This document shows positions 47,727 through 57,075 of a DNA stretch of 64,000 bases, piece after piece; the first letter of the stretch is position 1; each line of letters opens with the position of its first letter. Under the pieces are notes generated by a model. That model made no database searches and was not told the DNA's origin. It worked only from the letters and a program-made list of their open reading frames with translations. The stretch comes from Bacillota bacterium (GTDB lineage: Bacteria; Bacillota; Bacilli; Bacillales; Cytobacillaceae), in the NCBI GenBank assembly GCA_030705955.1, contig JAUZPL010000001.1, forward strand, positions 1 to 64,000, in the 5' to 3' direction. A program made the position numbers and the translations under genes.

Positions 47727-47775
47727 ACAGGTAATTCGAAAAGTTTAAATAAAAAAAGTGAAAACGTTTACCTGT
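47727..47775. promoter_or_regulatory. Inverted repeat with a cre-like site before topA
   Basis: ACAGGTAA (47727-47734) and TTACCTGT (47768-47775) are perfect 8-bp inverted copies 33 nt apart. The right copy overlaps TGAAAACGTTTACC (47759-47772), which fits the CcpA cre consensus TGWAANCGNTNWCA except for the last base. AAAAAGTGAAAA followed by TTTAC occurs a second time at about 47788-47804 without the CG. A -10-like TATAAT lies at 47843-47848. The rest of the 323-nt gap is AT-rich with no ORF I support. Confidence 0.4.
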
Positions 47776-47898
47776 ATTACTGCTAATAAAAAGTGAAAAT
47801 TTACATTGGATAATTTATTTTTATAGAAAACATCATGTTGATTATAATAGGTCTATATAGTGATGGAAAGAATTATCCCTCTTAAGGAGGATGAGTGG

Positions 47899-49974
47899 AT
47901 GTCGGAATTTCTTGTTATCGTGGAATCACCAGCGAAAGCGAAAACAATCGAACGCTACCTTGGAAAAAAATATAAGGTAAAAGCGTCTATGGGTCATGTC
48001 AGGGATTTACCGAGAAGCCAAATGGGTGTAGATGTCGAACATAACTATGATCCAAAATATATAACAATTCGTGGTAAAGGGCCAGTATTGAAGGATTTAA
48101 AAACCGCCGCAAAAAAAGCTAAAAAGGTTTTTCTGGCAGCTGACCCTGATCGCGAAGGAGAAGCAATCGCATGGCATTTAGCCCATAGTCTTGATGTGGA
48201 TATTAATTCCGATTGCCGGGTCGTATTTAATGAAATTACGAAGGATGCTATTAAAGAATCATTTAAGCATCCACGTGCGATTAATATGGATCTGGTTGAT
48301 GCCCAGCAGGCTAGAAGGATACTGGATCGACTAGTAGGCTATAATATCAGCCCACTACTTTGGAAAAAAGTCAAAAAAGGGTTAAGTGCGGGGCGGGTAC
48401 AATCTGTTGCTGTTCGATTGATTATTGATCGGGAAAAAGAGATTCAGGAGTTTAAACCCGAAGAATATTGGACCATTCATGGTGAATTTTTAAAAGGCAA
48501 AAATAACTTTACTGCTTCTTTCCATGAAGTTAAGGAAGAGAAATCAGAATTAAAGTCAGAAGAAGATGTCAACGAGATTTTAAAACAAATAAAAGGGAAT
48601 AAATTCAAAGTCATTTCGGTTTCAAAAAAAGAACGGAAAAGGAATCCAGCATTGCCTTTTATCACTTCATCCTTACAACAGGAAGCTGCTAGAAAGCTCA
48701 ATTTCCGTGCCAAGAAAACCATGATGCTAGCACAACAGCTTTATGAGGGAATTGACCTTGGTAAAGAAGGTACAATAGGCCTCATTACATACATGAGAAC
48801 AGATTCTACCCGTATTTCGGAAGTTGCTCAAAGAGAAGCAGCAAGCTATATTACAAATGAGTACGGTGCGAGCTATGTTAAGGAAGATCAACGTAAGGAA
48901 AAGAAGCAAGCAAATGTGCAGGATGCCCACGAAGCCATCCGGCCAACTAGTCCCCTTCGTGACCCAAATAGTGTGAAAGATTTCCTTTCAAGGGATCAAT
49001 TCCGGTTATACAAGTTAATTTGGGATCGTTTCTTATCAAGTCAAATGGCACCAGCGGTAATGGATACAATGAGTGTTGATTTACAAAATGGAAAAGTCAT
49101 TTTCCGCGCCACTGGTTCAAAGGTAAAGTTTCCAGGATTCATGAAGCTGTATGTAGAGAGTACAGATGATCAAGAAGAGGAAAAAGAGAAGATGCTGCCC
49201 GATTTGAAAGAGGGCGATGAAATTATAAAGAAGGATATTGATCCTAAACAACATTTTACTCAACCACCGCCAAGGTATACGGAAGCTAGACTAGTAAAAA
49301 CCCTTGAAGAGCTTGGAATAGGCAGACCATCCACCTATGCTCCTACTCTTGATACAATCCAAAAAAGAGGATATGTAGCGCTTGATAATAAACGTTTTAT
49401 TCCAACAGAGCTTGGTGAAATTATTATAGATTCAATGATTGAATTTTTTTCAGATATTCTTGATGCTGAATTTACTGCGAAGATGGAACAGGGTTTGGAT
49501 GATATCGAGGATGGGAAAGTTCGCTGGGTTAAAATAATTGATGAGTTTTATCAAGATTTTGAAAAACATCTTATTTTAGCCGAAAAGGAAATGCAGGCAG
49601 TTGAAATTAAGGATGAACCCGCGGGTGAAGATTGTGAACTTTGCGGAAATCCAATGGTTTTTAAAATGGGACGCTACGGGAAGTTTATGGCCTGTAGTAA
49701 TTTTCCTGACTGTCGAAACACAAAGCCAATTGTTAAAGAAATTGGTGTTAAGTGTCCTAAATGTAAAGAGGGCAATATAATTGAAAGAAAAAGTAAGAAA
49801 AAAAGGGTTTTTTATGGATGTGACAAGTTTCCTGACTGCGATTTTATCTCCTGGGATAAACCACTGCCAAGAAGCTGCCCTAAATGTGAGGGTTTATTAG
49901 TGGAAAAGAAGCTTAAAAAGGGTGTTCAGGTACAGTGTGTTGAATGTGACTACAAGGAAGAGCAGCAAAATTAG
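47899..49974 (+). CDS. topA: DNA topoisomerase I
   Basis: A type IA enzyme that relaxes negative supercoils. The 691-aa protein, the length known for B. subtilis, has the TOPRIM domain ([34 protein letters not shown]), the active tyrosine Y298 in TYMRTDSTR, and three C-terminal zinc ribbons (CELC..CSNFPDC, CPKC..CDKFPDC, CPKC..CVEC). The frame opens at 47860, but ATG 47899 directly follows AAGGAGGATGAG and gives the family start. Confidence 0.97.
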   Translation: MSEFLVIVESPAKAKTIERYLGKKYKVKASMGHVRDLPRSQMGVDVEHNYDPKYITIRGKGPVLKDLKTAAKKAKKVFLAADPDREGEAIAWHLAHSLDVDINSDCRVVFNEITKDAIKESFKHPRAINMDLVDAQQARRILDRLVGYNISPLLWKKVKKGLSAGRVQSVAVRLIIDREKEIQEFKPEEYWTIHGEFLKGKNNFTASFHEVKEEKSELKSEEDVNEILKQIKGNKFKVISVSKKERKRNPALPFITSSLQQEAARKLNFRAKKTMMLAQQLYEGIDLGKEGTIGLITYMRTDSTRISEVAQREAASYITNEYGASYVKEDQRKEKKQANVQDAHEAIRPTSPLRDPNSVKDFLSRDQFRLYKLIWDRFLSSQMAPAVMDTMSVDLQNGKVIFRATGSKVKFPGFMKLYVESTDDQEEEKEKMLPDLKEGDEIIKKDIDPKQHFTQPPPRYTEARLVKTLEELGIGRPSTYAPTLDTIQKRGYVALDNKRFIPTELGEIIIDSMIEFFSDILDAEFTAKMEQGLDDIEDGKVRWVKIIDEFYQDFEKHLILAEKEMQAVEIKDEPAGEDCELCGNPMVFKMGRYGKFMACSNFPDCRNTKPIVKEIGVKCPKCKEGNIIERKSKKKRVFYGCDKFPDCDFISWDKPLPRSCPKCEGLLVEKKLKKGVQVQCVECDYKEEQQN

Positions 49975-50002
49975 GGTGGGCTAAGCTCAGCTCACCTCTT
50001 TT
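49974..50002 (+). terminator. Terminator after topA
   Basis: GGTGGGCT and AGCTCACC pair (8 bp, one G-U) around a 6-nt loop and end in TCTTTT, at the topA stop. Confidence 0.6.
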
Positions 50003-50130
50003 GCTTGCAATAAAACAAATGAATAGTTAAAAAAGAATAGTAAAAAACATTGCAGCAATTTCTGTGATGCTTCATTCTATTTAAGGAAAAAGTAAATGTT
50101 AAGTGTTAATATAAGTCTGGAGGTTTAAAA

Positions 50131-51438
50131 ATGAGTGAAGTTACGGTAAATGTTATCGGCGCGGGATTAGCTGGAAGCGAAGCTGCATGGCAAATTGCCG
50201 AAAGAGGGATAAAGGTCCGTCTTTTTGAAATGAGACCTGTTAAACAAACACCAGCACATCATACAGACAAATTTGCTGAACTTGTTTGCAGTAATTCATT
50301 ACGTGCTGATACCTTAACGAATGCAGTCGGTGTATTAAAAGAGGAAATGAGAAAATTAAATTCTGTTATTATGGCTTCTGCAGATGCCTGTTCTGTTCCT
50401 GCAGGTGGTGCACTTGCTGTGGACCGACATGAGTTTTCGGATAGAATCACGCAATTGGTGAAAAATCACGAAAATGTTAGTGTAATTAATGAAGAAGTAA
50501 TAAAGATACCCGAAGGTCCTACTGTAATTGCCACGGGTCCATTGACGAGCCCAGCTTTATCAAAACAGTTACAGGAATTGACCGGGGAGGATTATTTATA
50601 TTTTTATGATGCGGCTGCACCTATTATTGAAAAAGATAGTATAGATTTGGAGAAGGTTTATTTAAAATCGAGATATGATAAGGGTGAAGCGGCTTATCTA
50701 AATTGTCCAATGACTGAGGATGAATTTAATCGATTTTATGAAGCTCTCATTTCAGCAGAAACAGTTCCAGTGAAAGAGTTTGAGAAGGAAGTTTTTTTTG
50801 AAGGATGTATGCCCATTGAGGTTATGGCAGCACGGGGTAAAAAGACGATGCTTTTTGGTCCATTAAAGCCAGTAGGTCTTGAAGATCCTCATACTGGAAA
50901 AAGGCCATATGCTGTTGTTCAACTTCGCCAGGATGATGCTGCAGGTACCTTATTCAATTTAGTAGGCTTTCAAACACATTTAAAGTGGGGTGCGCAAAAA
51001 GAGGTCTTTCGTCTAATCCCTGGTTTAGAAAATGTTGAGATTGTAAGGTATGGGGTTATGCACCGTAATACATTTATTAATTCCCCTAAGGTTTTAAAGG
51101 CAACCTATCAATTTCGGAATCGAGAGGATCTCTTTTTCGCCGGTCAAATGACAGGTGTTGAAGGGTATGTTGAATCAGCTGCAAGCGGCCTTATTGCTGG
51201 AATTAATGCTGCTAGATTCGCAAAAGGACAGGAAAGAATTGAATTTCCTGCAGAAACTGCAATGGGAAGTATGGCAAAATATATTACAACGACAAATTCT
51301 AAAAACTTTCAACCGATGAACGCTAACTTTGGGCTATTTCCAGAGCTGTCTGTTAAAATAAAAGGGAAACAAGAAAGAAATTTAGAATATGCAAATAGAG
51401 CGTTAGAAACAATTCAGAACTTTGTGAAATTTTTGTAA
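50131..51438 (+). CDS. trmFO: tRNA (uracil-54-C5) methyltransferase TrmFO (folate/FAD-dependent)
   Basis: Makes ribothymidine at tRNA position 54 using methylene-tetrahydrofolate and FADH2. The 435-aa protein has the FAD-binding [38 protein letters not shown], the catalytic-Cys region [19 protein letters not shown] and [21 protein letters not shown]. It was once annotated Gid. CTGGAGG precedes the ATG. It lies between topA and xerC as in other Bacillaceae. Confidence 0.96.
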   Translation: MSEVTVNVIGAGLAGSEAAWQIAERGIKVRLFEMRPVKQTPAHHTDKFAELVCSNSLRADTLTNAVGVLKEEMRKLNSVIMASADACSVPAGGALAVDRHEFSDRITQLVKNHENVSVINEEVIKIPEGPTVIATGPLTSPALSKQLQELTGEDYLYFYDAAAPIIEKDSIDLEKVYLKSRYDKGEAAYLNCPMTEDEFNRFYEALISAETVPVKEFEKEVFFEGCMPIEVMAARGKKTMLFGPLKPVGLEDPHTGKRPYAVVQLRQDDAAGTLFNLVGFQTHLKWGAQKEVFRLIPGLENVEIVRYGVMHRNTFINSPKVLKATYQFRNREDLFFAGQMTGVEGYVESAASGLIAGINAARFAKGQERIEFPAETAMGSMAKYITTTNSKNFQPMNANFGLFPELSVKIKGKQERNLEYANRALETIQNFVKFL

Positions 51439-51498
51439 AATCGGTTGCAAGTGCTAGTGAAGTATGGTAATCTGTATTAGCCTTGCGAGGTGATCATA

Positions 51499-52398
51499 AT
51501 GGCAAATGAGAATGTTTTTATAAAGGTGTTTATAGAATATTTACAAATTGAAAAAAATTACTCAAAATACACAATTGAACATTATCAACGTGATATCAGT
51601 GATTTCTTCGTATTTATGGCCGAACAATTACTTGATCACCCAAATGATGTTCAATATTCGGATGCAAGATTGTTTTTGACTCACCTTTATGAAAAAAAAC
51701 TCTCTAAAAAAACGATTGCGAAAAAAATATCATGCTTGAGAAGTTTTTATAAATATTTGCAACGTGAGAATGTAGTTGAGGAAAATCCATTTGCCCTTGT
51801 TTCTATTCCAAAGTCAGAAAAAAGGCTGCCGGAATTTTTCTACGAGGAAGAAATTCAATTATTGTTTCAATCATGTGAAGTAAAAACACCACTAGGTGAT
51901 CGAAACAAAGCTATATTAGAATTTCTTTATGCTACCGGGATACGGGTGAGTGAATGCTGCCAAATACAAATGAATGACTTAGATTTCTATCTTTCGACGG
52001 TTCTTATACATGGAAAAGGTAATAAAGAACGGTATGTACCCTTTGGTAAAATAGCGAAGGATTCCATAGAACATTACATAAATAATGGTAGAAATAATCT
52101 TATGACCAATAAAAAAGCTCATCATTTTCTATTTGTAAATCATCGAGGTGAGCCCCTTACTGCAAGAGGGGTTAGAAAGATTTTAAATGGAATGATTGAA
52201 AAGTCTGCCCTAAATGGAAAAATTCATCCCCATATGCTAAGACATACCTTTGCGACACATATGTTAAACAATGGTGCTGATTTACGATCTGTTCAAGAGC
52301 TGCTTGGTCATGCTTTTTTAAGTTCTACACAAATTTATACACATGTAACGAAAGAACATTTGCGTAAAACGTATATGTCTCATCATCCTAGGGCATAA
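51499..52398 (+). CDS. xerC: Tyrosine recombinase XerC (CodV)
   Basis: With XerD it resolves chromosome dimers at dif. The 299-aa protein has an N-terminal SAM-like core-binding domain and the catalytic domain with ATGIRVSECC, HPHMLRHTFATHML and LGHAFLSSTQIYTHV (Arg, His-x-x-Arg, His, Tyr). I use ATG 51499, behind GCGAGGTGATC. In B. subtilis it is the first gene of the codV-clpQ-clpY-codY operon, and the same order holds here. Confidence 0.95.
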   Translation: MANENVFIKVFIEYLQIEKNYSKYTIEHYQRDISDFFVFMAEQLLDHPNDVQYSDARLFLTHLYEKKLSKKTIAKKISCLRSFYKYLQRENVVEENPFALVSIPKSEKRLPEFFYEEEIQLLFQSCEVKTPLGDRNKAILEFLYATGIRVSECCQIQMNDLDFYLSTVLIHGKGNKERYVPFGKIAKDSIEHYINNGRNNLMTNKKAHHFLFVNHRGEPLTARGVRKILNGMIEKSALNGKIHPHMLRHTFATHMLNNGADLRSVQELLGHAFLSSTQIYTHVTKEHLRKTYMSHHPRA

Positions 52399-52518
52399 AT
52401 GGAAACAAATATTTATAAAAGTTAGAATTTTTTCGACCATTGATCGTTGGTATTCAATATCGTAAGATTTTAATTATATATCAAATTTCTTGAATTTGAT
52501 TTTAAAGGAGGAACTTAC

Positions 52519-53061
52519 GTGTCTGATTTTCATGCTACCACTATATTTGCCATTCAACATAAAGGGGAATGTTCTATGGCTGGGGACGGTCAAGTAACAT
52601 TCGGAAATGCAGTAGTAATGAAACACACAGCAAGAAAGGTAAGAAAAATATTTAATGGTAAGGTGCTAGCAGGGTTTGCAGGTTCAGTTGCGGATGCTTT
52701 TACTCTATTTGAAATGTTCGAAGGTAAATTAGAGGAATACAACGGAAATCTCCAAAGAGCGGCAGTTGAGCTTGCAAAAGAGTGGAGAAGTGATAAGGTA
52801 TTAAGGAAGCTTGAAGCAATGTTAATTGTCATGAATCGGGAACATTTACTTTTAGTTTCAGGGACAGGAGAAGTAATCGAGCCTGATGATGGAATTTTAG
52901 CAATTGGTTCTGGCGGAAATTATGCTCTTGCTTCAGGGAGAGCGTTAAAACAATATTCTGGTGAACATTTATCTGCAAAAGAGATCGCAAGGGCTGCTTT
53001 GGAAATAGCTGCAGATATTTGTGTTTATACAAATCACAATATTATCGTTGAAGAGATATAG
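52519..53061 (+). CDS. hslV: ATP-dependent protease subunit HslV (ClpQ)
   Basis: The peptidase of the HslUV (CodWX) complex. The 180-aa protein reads [39 protein letters not shown] and [16 protein letters not shown]. coli HslV uses an N-terminal Thr; in Bacillus the mature protein begins with Ser and works as a serine-type protease, and Ser2 here would be the equivalent. It starts at GTG behind AAAGGAGGAAC and precedes hslU. Confidence 0.95.
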   Translation: MSDFHATTIFAIQHKGECSMAGDGQVTFGNAVVMKHTARKVRKIFNGKVLAGFAGSVADAFTLFEMFEGKLEEYNGNLQRAAVELAKEWRSDKVLRKLEAMLIVMNREHLLLVSGTGEVIEPDDGILAIGSGGNYALASGRALKQYSGEHLSAKEIARAALEIAADICVYTNHNIIVEEI

Positions 53062-53082
53062 CGGGAAGGAGTAATGAAATTC

Positions 53083-54489
53083 ATGGTAAAAACAACGAAT
53101 TTAACCCCCCGGCAAATAGTGGAACGACTAGATCAATTTATTATTGGACAGAAAGATGCAAAAAAAGCAGTGGCTGTTGCCCTTCGAAATAGGTATCGCC
53201 GCGGCCTTTTAAATGAAAAGCTCAGAGAAGAAATCATACCTAAAAATATTTTAATGATAGGACCAACTGGTGTTGGGAAGACCGAAATAGCCAGAAGAAT
53301 GGCAAAGCTGGTTGGTGCTCCGTTTATAAAGGTAGAGGCAACAAAGTTTACAGAGGTTGGTTATGTTGGTCGTGACGTAGAATCAATGGTTCGTGATCTG
53401 GTAGAAACCTCTATACGCTTGGTAAAAGAAGAAAAAATGTTGAGTGTAAAGGAACTTGCTGAAGAAAACTCCAATCGCCGCCTTGTTGACTTACTTGTTC
53501 CTTCTGCTAAAAAATCAACGAGTTATAAAAATCCACTTGAAATGTTATTCGGTGGAGGAAACTCACAAAATGACGAAGAACCTTCACATTCGGATGATTA
53601 TTCTGTAAATGAAAAACGAAAAGTGATTAAAGAAAAACTAGCTCTAGGACAATTAGAGGGTGAATTAGTAACGGTTGAGGTTGAAGAACAAAATCCTTCA
53701 ATGTTTGATTTACTCCAAGGTTCTGGAATGGAACAAATGGGTATGAATATGCAGGATGCTTTAGGAAGCTTAATTCCTAAGCGACGAAAAAAAAGAAAAT
53801 TAACTGTCCGAGAGGCAAGAATTCTACTAGCCAATGAAGAAGCTGCAAAGCTTATTGATATGGATGAAGTAACACAGGATGCGGTTTATCGGGCCGAACA
53901 GACAGGTATCATCTTTATTGATGAAATTGATAAAATTGCAAGTAAAAATTCTGGTGGATCAACTGCAGATGTTTCTCGTGAAGGAGTGCAACGAGACATA
54001 CTTCCAGTAGTAGAGGGTTCTACCATTGTAACGAAATATGGTTCTGTAAAAACGGATCATATACTGTTTATAGCTGCTGGTGCGTTCCATATGGCAAAAC
54101 CATCAGATTTAATTCCGGAGTTGCAGGGAAGGTTTCCAATTAGAGTGGAGCTAACGAAACTAACAGTGGACGATTTCTTTAGAATCCTTACTGAGCCTGA
54201 TAATGCCCTAATTAAACAATACAAGGCATTATTAGAGACTGAAGGTATACAAATTGAATTTTCTGACGATGCTATTCGTAGAATTGCAGAAGTAGCCTTT
54301 GAAGTAAACCAAAATACTGACAATATCGGGGCTAGACGTCTTCATACCATCTTAGAAAAACTTTTAGAAGATCTTTCTTTCGAGGCATCAGACATTACTA
54401 TGGATAAAATCACCATTACACCACTGTATGTTGAAGAAAAGCTTGGTGCTATTTCACGAAATAAAGATCTAAGCCAATTTATCCTTTAA
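53083..54489 (+). CDS. hslU: ATP-dependent protease ATPase HslU (ClpY)
   Basis: The AAA+ unfoldase of the HslUV protease. The 468-aa protein has [17 protein letters not shown], Walker [10 protein letters not shown] from residue 60, an intermediate domain (about 110-245, with [18 protein letters not shown]), Walker [10 protein letters not shown], the sensor region GRFPIRVEL and the C-terminal SQFIL that docks in HslV. ATG 53083 fits the family start; ATG 53074 sits too close to the GGGAAGGAG site. Confidence 0.96.
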   Translation: MVKTTNLTPRQIVERLDQFIIGQKDAKKAVAVALRNRYRRGLLNEKLREEIIPKNILMIGPTGVGKTEIARRMAKLVGAPFIKVEATKFTEVGYVGRDVESMVRDLVETSIRLVKEEKMLSVKELAEENSNRRLVDLLVPSAKKSTSYKNPLEMLFGGGNSQNDEEPSHSDDYSVNEKRKVIKEKLALGQLEGELVTVEVEEQNPSMFDLLQGSGMEQMGMNMQDALGSLIPKRRKKRKLTVREARILLANEEAAKLIDMDEVTQDAVYRAEQTGIIFIDEIDKIASKNSGGSTADVSREGVQRDILPVVEGSTIVTKYGSVKTDHILFIAAGAFHMAKPSDLIPELQGRFPIRVELTKLTVDDFFRILTEPDNALIKQYKALLETEGIQIEFSDDAIRRIAEVAFEVNQNTDNIGARRLHTILEKLLEDLSFEASDITMDKITITPLYVEEKLGAISRNKDLSQFIL

Positions 54490-54583
54490 TGATTTTAAAA
54501 ATATTTTTACACAGAAATAATTGATCTAGGACATTTAAATGATACCTAACAATTGTTACAGTTAAATTAGGAGGAAGAAACAC

Positions 54584-55363
54584 ATGGATTTACTTACAAA
54601 AACAAGAAAAATTAACTCATTACTACAAAAGGCCGCAGGAAAACCAGTTAATTTTAAAGAAATGGCTGAAACATTAAGTGAAATTATTGAATCGAATATT
54701 TATGTTGTAAGCCGCCGTGGTAAGCTTTTAGGCTTTGCCATTTACCAGCAAATTGAAAATGAACGTATGAAAAAAATGTTTGAAGACCGTCAATTCCCTG
54801 AGGAATACACGAATGGATTATTTAATATTCGAGAAACTTCCTCTAACCTTGACATTGAAAGTGAGTATACAGCATTCCCTGTAGAAAACAGAGATTTGTT
54901 CCATGAAGGATTAACAACCATCGTTCCAATCATCGGTGGAGGAGAGCGTCTAGGTACCTTAATTTTGGCTAGACTACATGAAAAGTTTCATGATGATGAT
55001 TTAATTTTAGGAGAATATGGTGCAACTGTTGTAGGAATGGAAATTCTTCGTGAAAAAGCAGAAGAAATTGAAGGAGAAGCACGAAGCAAAGCGGTTGTTC
55101 AAATGGCTATAAGTTCTTTGTCCTACAGTGAATTAGAAGCTATTGAACATATTTTTGAGGAACTAAAAGGTCATGAAGGTCTATTAGTGGCTTCTAAAAT
55201 TGCAGATCGTGTTGGAATTACCCGTTCAGTCATTGTGAATGCTTTAAGAAAGCTTGAAAGTGCTGGAGTTATTGAGTCAAGATCACTAGGTATGAAAGGA
55301 ACTTATATTAAGGTATTAAATGATAAGTTTCTTGTTGAGCTTGATAAATTAAGATCAAATTAA
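54584..55363 (+). CDS. codY: GTP- and branched-chain-amino-acid-sensing regulator CodY
   Basis: A global repressor of stationary-phase and nutrient-limitation genes, active with GTP and isoleucine/leucine/valine. The 259-aa protein has an N-terminal GAF domain (about 1-155) and a C-terminal winged helix (about 200-255; [26 protein letters not shown]). The sequence is close to B. subtilis CodY throughout. TTAGGAGGAAG precedes the ATG. It directly precedes the flagellar operon, which it represses in B. subtilis. Confidence 0.98.
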   Translation: MDLLTKTRKINSLLQKAAGKPVNFKEMAETLSEIIESNIYVVSRRGKLLGFAIYQQIENERMKKMFEDRQFPEEYTNGLFNIRETSSNLDIESEYTAFPVENRDLFHEGLTTIVPIIGGGERLGTLILARLHEKFHDDDLILGEYGATVVGMEILREKAEEIEGEARSKAVVQMAISSLSYSELEAIEHIFEELKGHEGLLVASKIADRVGITRSVIVNALRKLESAGVIESRSLGMKGTYIKVLNDKFLVELDKLRSN

Positions 55364-55371
55364 AACATACG

Positions 55372-55412
55372 AAAAAACCCTGATTGAAGTAAAATTTCAA
55401 TCAGGGTTTTTT
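55372..55412 (+). terminator. Terminator after codY
   Basis: AAAAAACCCTGATTGAA pairs perfectly over its length with TTCAATCAGGGTTTTTT, 9 nt after the codY stop, and ends in a T run. It should stop read-through into the flagellar operon. Confidence 0.85.
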
Positions 55413-55600
55413 GTTTTAAAACATATATTTCGCAAATGAAAATTTAACGTTTATTGATATTTAAAAGCCACTAAAAGAAAAAAAAGGAAAAAAAGTCAAC
55501 AAATATGCTTAATCTAACGTTATATTTCATAAAAAATTTAAAAAAATTAGGGATATATGCCCAATTTTTTTTTGTATAAATATATTAATATGGAAAATAA

Positions 55601-55627
55601 AGTCGAAAAATAAATTCATTTTCGACA
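55601..55627. promoter_or_regulatory. Inverted repeat with candidate Spo0A boxes
   Basis: GTCGAAAA (55602-55609) and TTTTCGAC (55619-55626) form an 8-bp inverted repeat. On the minus strand the right arm reads TGTCGAA (55621-55627), a perfect 0A box; the left arm reads AGTCGAA (6 of 7). A further perfect box is at 55814-55820. Confidence 0.45.
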
Positions 55628-55651
55628 AATTCTTTCTGAGTTAAAAAATGC

Positions 55652-55666
55652 TAAATTGTGAAAATT
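55652..55666. promoter_or_regulatory. Weak candidate CodY box
   Basis: TAAATTGTGAAAATT matches 11 of 15 bases of the CodY consensus AATTTTCWGAAAATT, including the whole right half. In B. subtilis CodY represses the fla/che promoter. In such AT-rich DNA the match alone is weak. Confidence 0.25.
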
Positions 55667-55684
55667 CTAAAGAGAAGGGGAATT

Positions 55685-55753
55685 ATGGCTATTTTGGATA
55701 ATAAAAATTATTGGGCTCTAGATAGACAACTTATTTCAATTTCATTACAATGA
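55685..55753 (+). CDS. Possible 22-aa leader ORF before flgB
   Basis: A 22-codon frame (MAILDNKNYWALDRQLISIS, then LQ and TGA) begins at ATG 55685, with AGAGAAGGGG ending 4-5 nt upstream, a ribosome site as good as those of real genes nearby. It lies in the 470-nt codY-flgB gap. Its end overlaps a perfect palindrome. I do not recognise the peptide and chance is possible. Confidence 0.3.
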   Translation: MAILDNKNYWALDRQLISISLQ

Positions 55754-55757
55754 AATT
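55738..55757. promoter_or_regulatory. Palindrome in the codY-flgB gap
   Basis: AATTTCATT and AATGAAATT form a perfect 9-bp inverted repeat with a 2-nt centre, about 80 nt before the flgB start and 32 nt before the likely promoter. The short spacer suggests a dimeric-repressor operator rather than an RNA hairpin. The binding protein is unknown. Confidence 0.4.
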
Positions 55758-55788
55758 ATAGATTGATAAATTAAGAGGAATTTCTACA

Positions 55789-55820
55789 TGATATACTATT
55801 TTTTTCTTGGAATTGTCGAA
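55789..55820 (+). promoter_or_regulatory. Candidate fla/che promoter (extended -10) with Spo0A box
   Basis: TGATATACT (55789-55797) is an extended -10 for sigma-A; no good -35 lies at 17 nt (TTGATA is 23 nt away). A perfect 0A box TGTCGAA (55814-55820) lies at about +10 to +17 of the expected start, where binding would repress. Confidence 0.4.
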
Positions 55821-55834
55821 AAGAGGCGTTATAT

Positions 55835-56230
55835 TTGAAGTTATTTTCTGATACCTTTAATACATTGAATCAAGCTCTAAATTATGCTTCATTAAAGCAA
55901 AAAGTAATTTCTCAAAATATTGCAAATGTTGATACTCCAAATTATAAAGCGAAGGATGTAAGTTTTAACTCCATCTTTCAGAATGAACTAAGCCAGGGCT
56001 TTAGCACGTATAGGACCGATAAGCGGCATATTGATTTTTCAAGTGATTCATCAAGTCAACCGGAAATAATTACTAAACAGAACGTTCAATACAATAATAA
56101 TGGGAATAGTGTTGACATGGATCAGGAAATGTCAGATTTAGCCACAAACCAAATCTATTACGATGCCCTTGTTCAACAGCTAAATAGCAAGTTTTCCAAT
56201 TTACAGGCCGTTATAACAGGAGGGAAATAA
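55835..56230 (+). CDS. flgB: Flagellar basal-body rod protein FlgB
   Basis: A proximal rod subunit. The 131-aa protein has the flagellar rod N-terminal motif SLKQKVISQNIANVDTPNYKAKDVSF and a C-terminal helix (LATNQIYYDALVQQLNSKFSNLQAVI). It starts at TTG behind AAGAGGCG. It is the first gene of the fla/che operon, with flgC 2 nt downstream. Confidence 0.95.
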   Translation: MKLFSDTFNTLNQALNYASLKQKVISQNIANVDTPNYKAKDVSFNSIFQNELSQGFSTYRTDKRHIDFSSDSSSQPEIITKQNVQYNNNGNSVDMDQEMSDLATNQIYYDALVQQLNSKFSNLQAVITGGK

Positions 56231-56232
56231 AG

Positions 56233-56688
56233 ATGTCAATCTTCCAAAGTATGAATACAACAGCCTCCGCTTTAACAGCACAGCGTCTTAGGATGGATGT
56301 TATCTCTTCTAATATGGCTAATATGGATACCACACATGGAAAACTTGTTGACGGTAAGTGGGAGCCCTACAGACGTAAATCAGTAGTATTCCAACCAAAA
56401 GATGGTTCTTTTTCTTCCGCACTACAAACTGCGATAGGATCAAGTGATTCGGCTGGAAATGGTGTAATGGTTTCCAGTATTCAAGAAGATACATCAACAC
56501 CGTTTAAGATGGTATATGATCCTTCGAATCCGGATGCAAATAAGGATGGGTATGTTGAGCTTCCTAATGTTGACCCACTACGGGAAATGGTTGATTTAAT
56601 GAGTGCTACCCGCTCCTACGAAGCCAACGTTACCGTTTTAAATGCAACTAAAGGTATGATGATGAAGGCTTTGGAAATCGGTAAATAG
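56233..56688 (+). CDS. flgC: Flagellar basal-body rod protein FlgC
   Basis: A second proximal rod subunit. The 151-aa protein has TASALTAQRLRMDVISSNMANMDTT and the C-terminal rod/hook signature EMVDLMSATRSYEANVTVLNATKGMMMKALEIGK. AGGAGGG lies before the ATG. It sits between flgB and fliE. Confidence 0.96.
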   Translation: MSIFQSMNTTASALTAQRLRMDVISSNMANMDTTHGKLVDGKWEPYRRKSVVFQPKDGSFSSALQTAIGSSDSAGNGVMVSSIQEDTSTPFKMVYDPSNPDANKDGYVELPNVDPLREMVDLMSATRSYEANVTVLNATKGMMMKALEIGK

Positions 56689-56702
56689 AGGAGAATAATA
56701 AA

Positions 56703-57014
56703 ATGAATACAATTAACTTTCCATCTGTTCAACAAGTTTTTGCATCAGGAAATGGGGGCACGAATAATTCATCTGCTACATCATTCGAATCACAGAAAAG
56801 CTTTGCGTCCGTATTAAAGGATTCGATTAATAGTGTTAATGATTCCCAGGTGGAAGCTGATTCGATGACTGACAAGCTTGCAAAAGGTGAAAATGTGGAC
56901 TTACACCAAGTTATGATTGCTCAGCAAAAAGCTAATATTACTTTACAAGCCGCTATTGAAATTCGGAATAAGGTCATTGATGCTTATCAAGAAATGATGA
57001 GAATGCAAGTATAA
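56703..57014 (+). CDS. fliE: Flagellar hook-basal body protein FliE
   Basis: Joins the MS ring to the rod and is needed for export of rod proteins. The 103-aa protein has a low-complexity N-terminal part, then SFASVLKDSINSVNDSQVEAD and the C-terminal LHQVMIAQQKANITLQAAIEIRNKVIDAYQEMMRMQV, the family signature. AGAGGAG precedes the ATG. Confidence 0.95.
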   Translation: MNTINFPSVQQVFASGNGGTNNSSATSFESQKSFASVLKDSINSVNDSQVEADSMTDKLAKGENVDLHQVMIAQQKANITLQAAIEIRNKVIDAYQEMMRMQV

Positions 57015-57075
57015 AACTGATGAATGAAGCGGTTATAAACTGCCACTAAATAGACAGAGTAACCGGGGGAAAATC

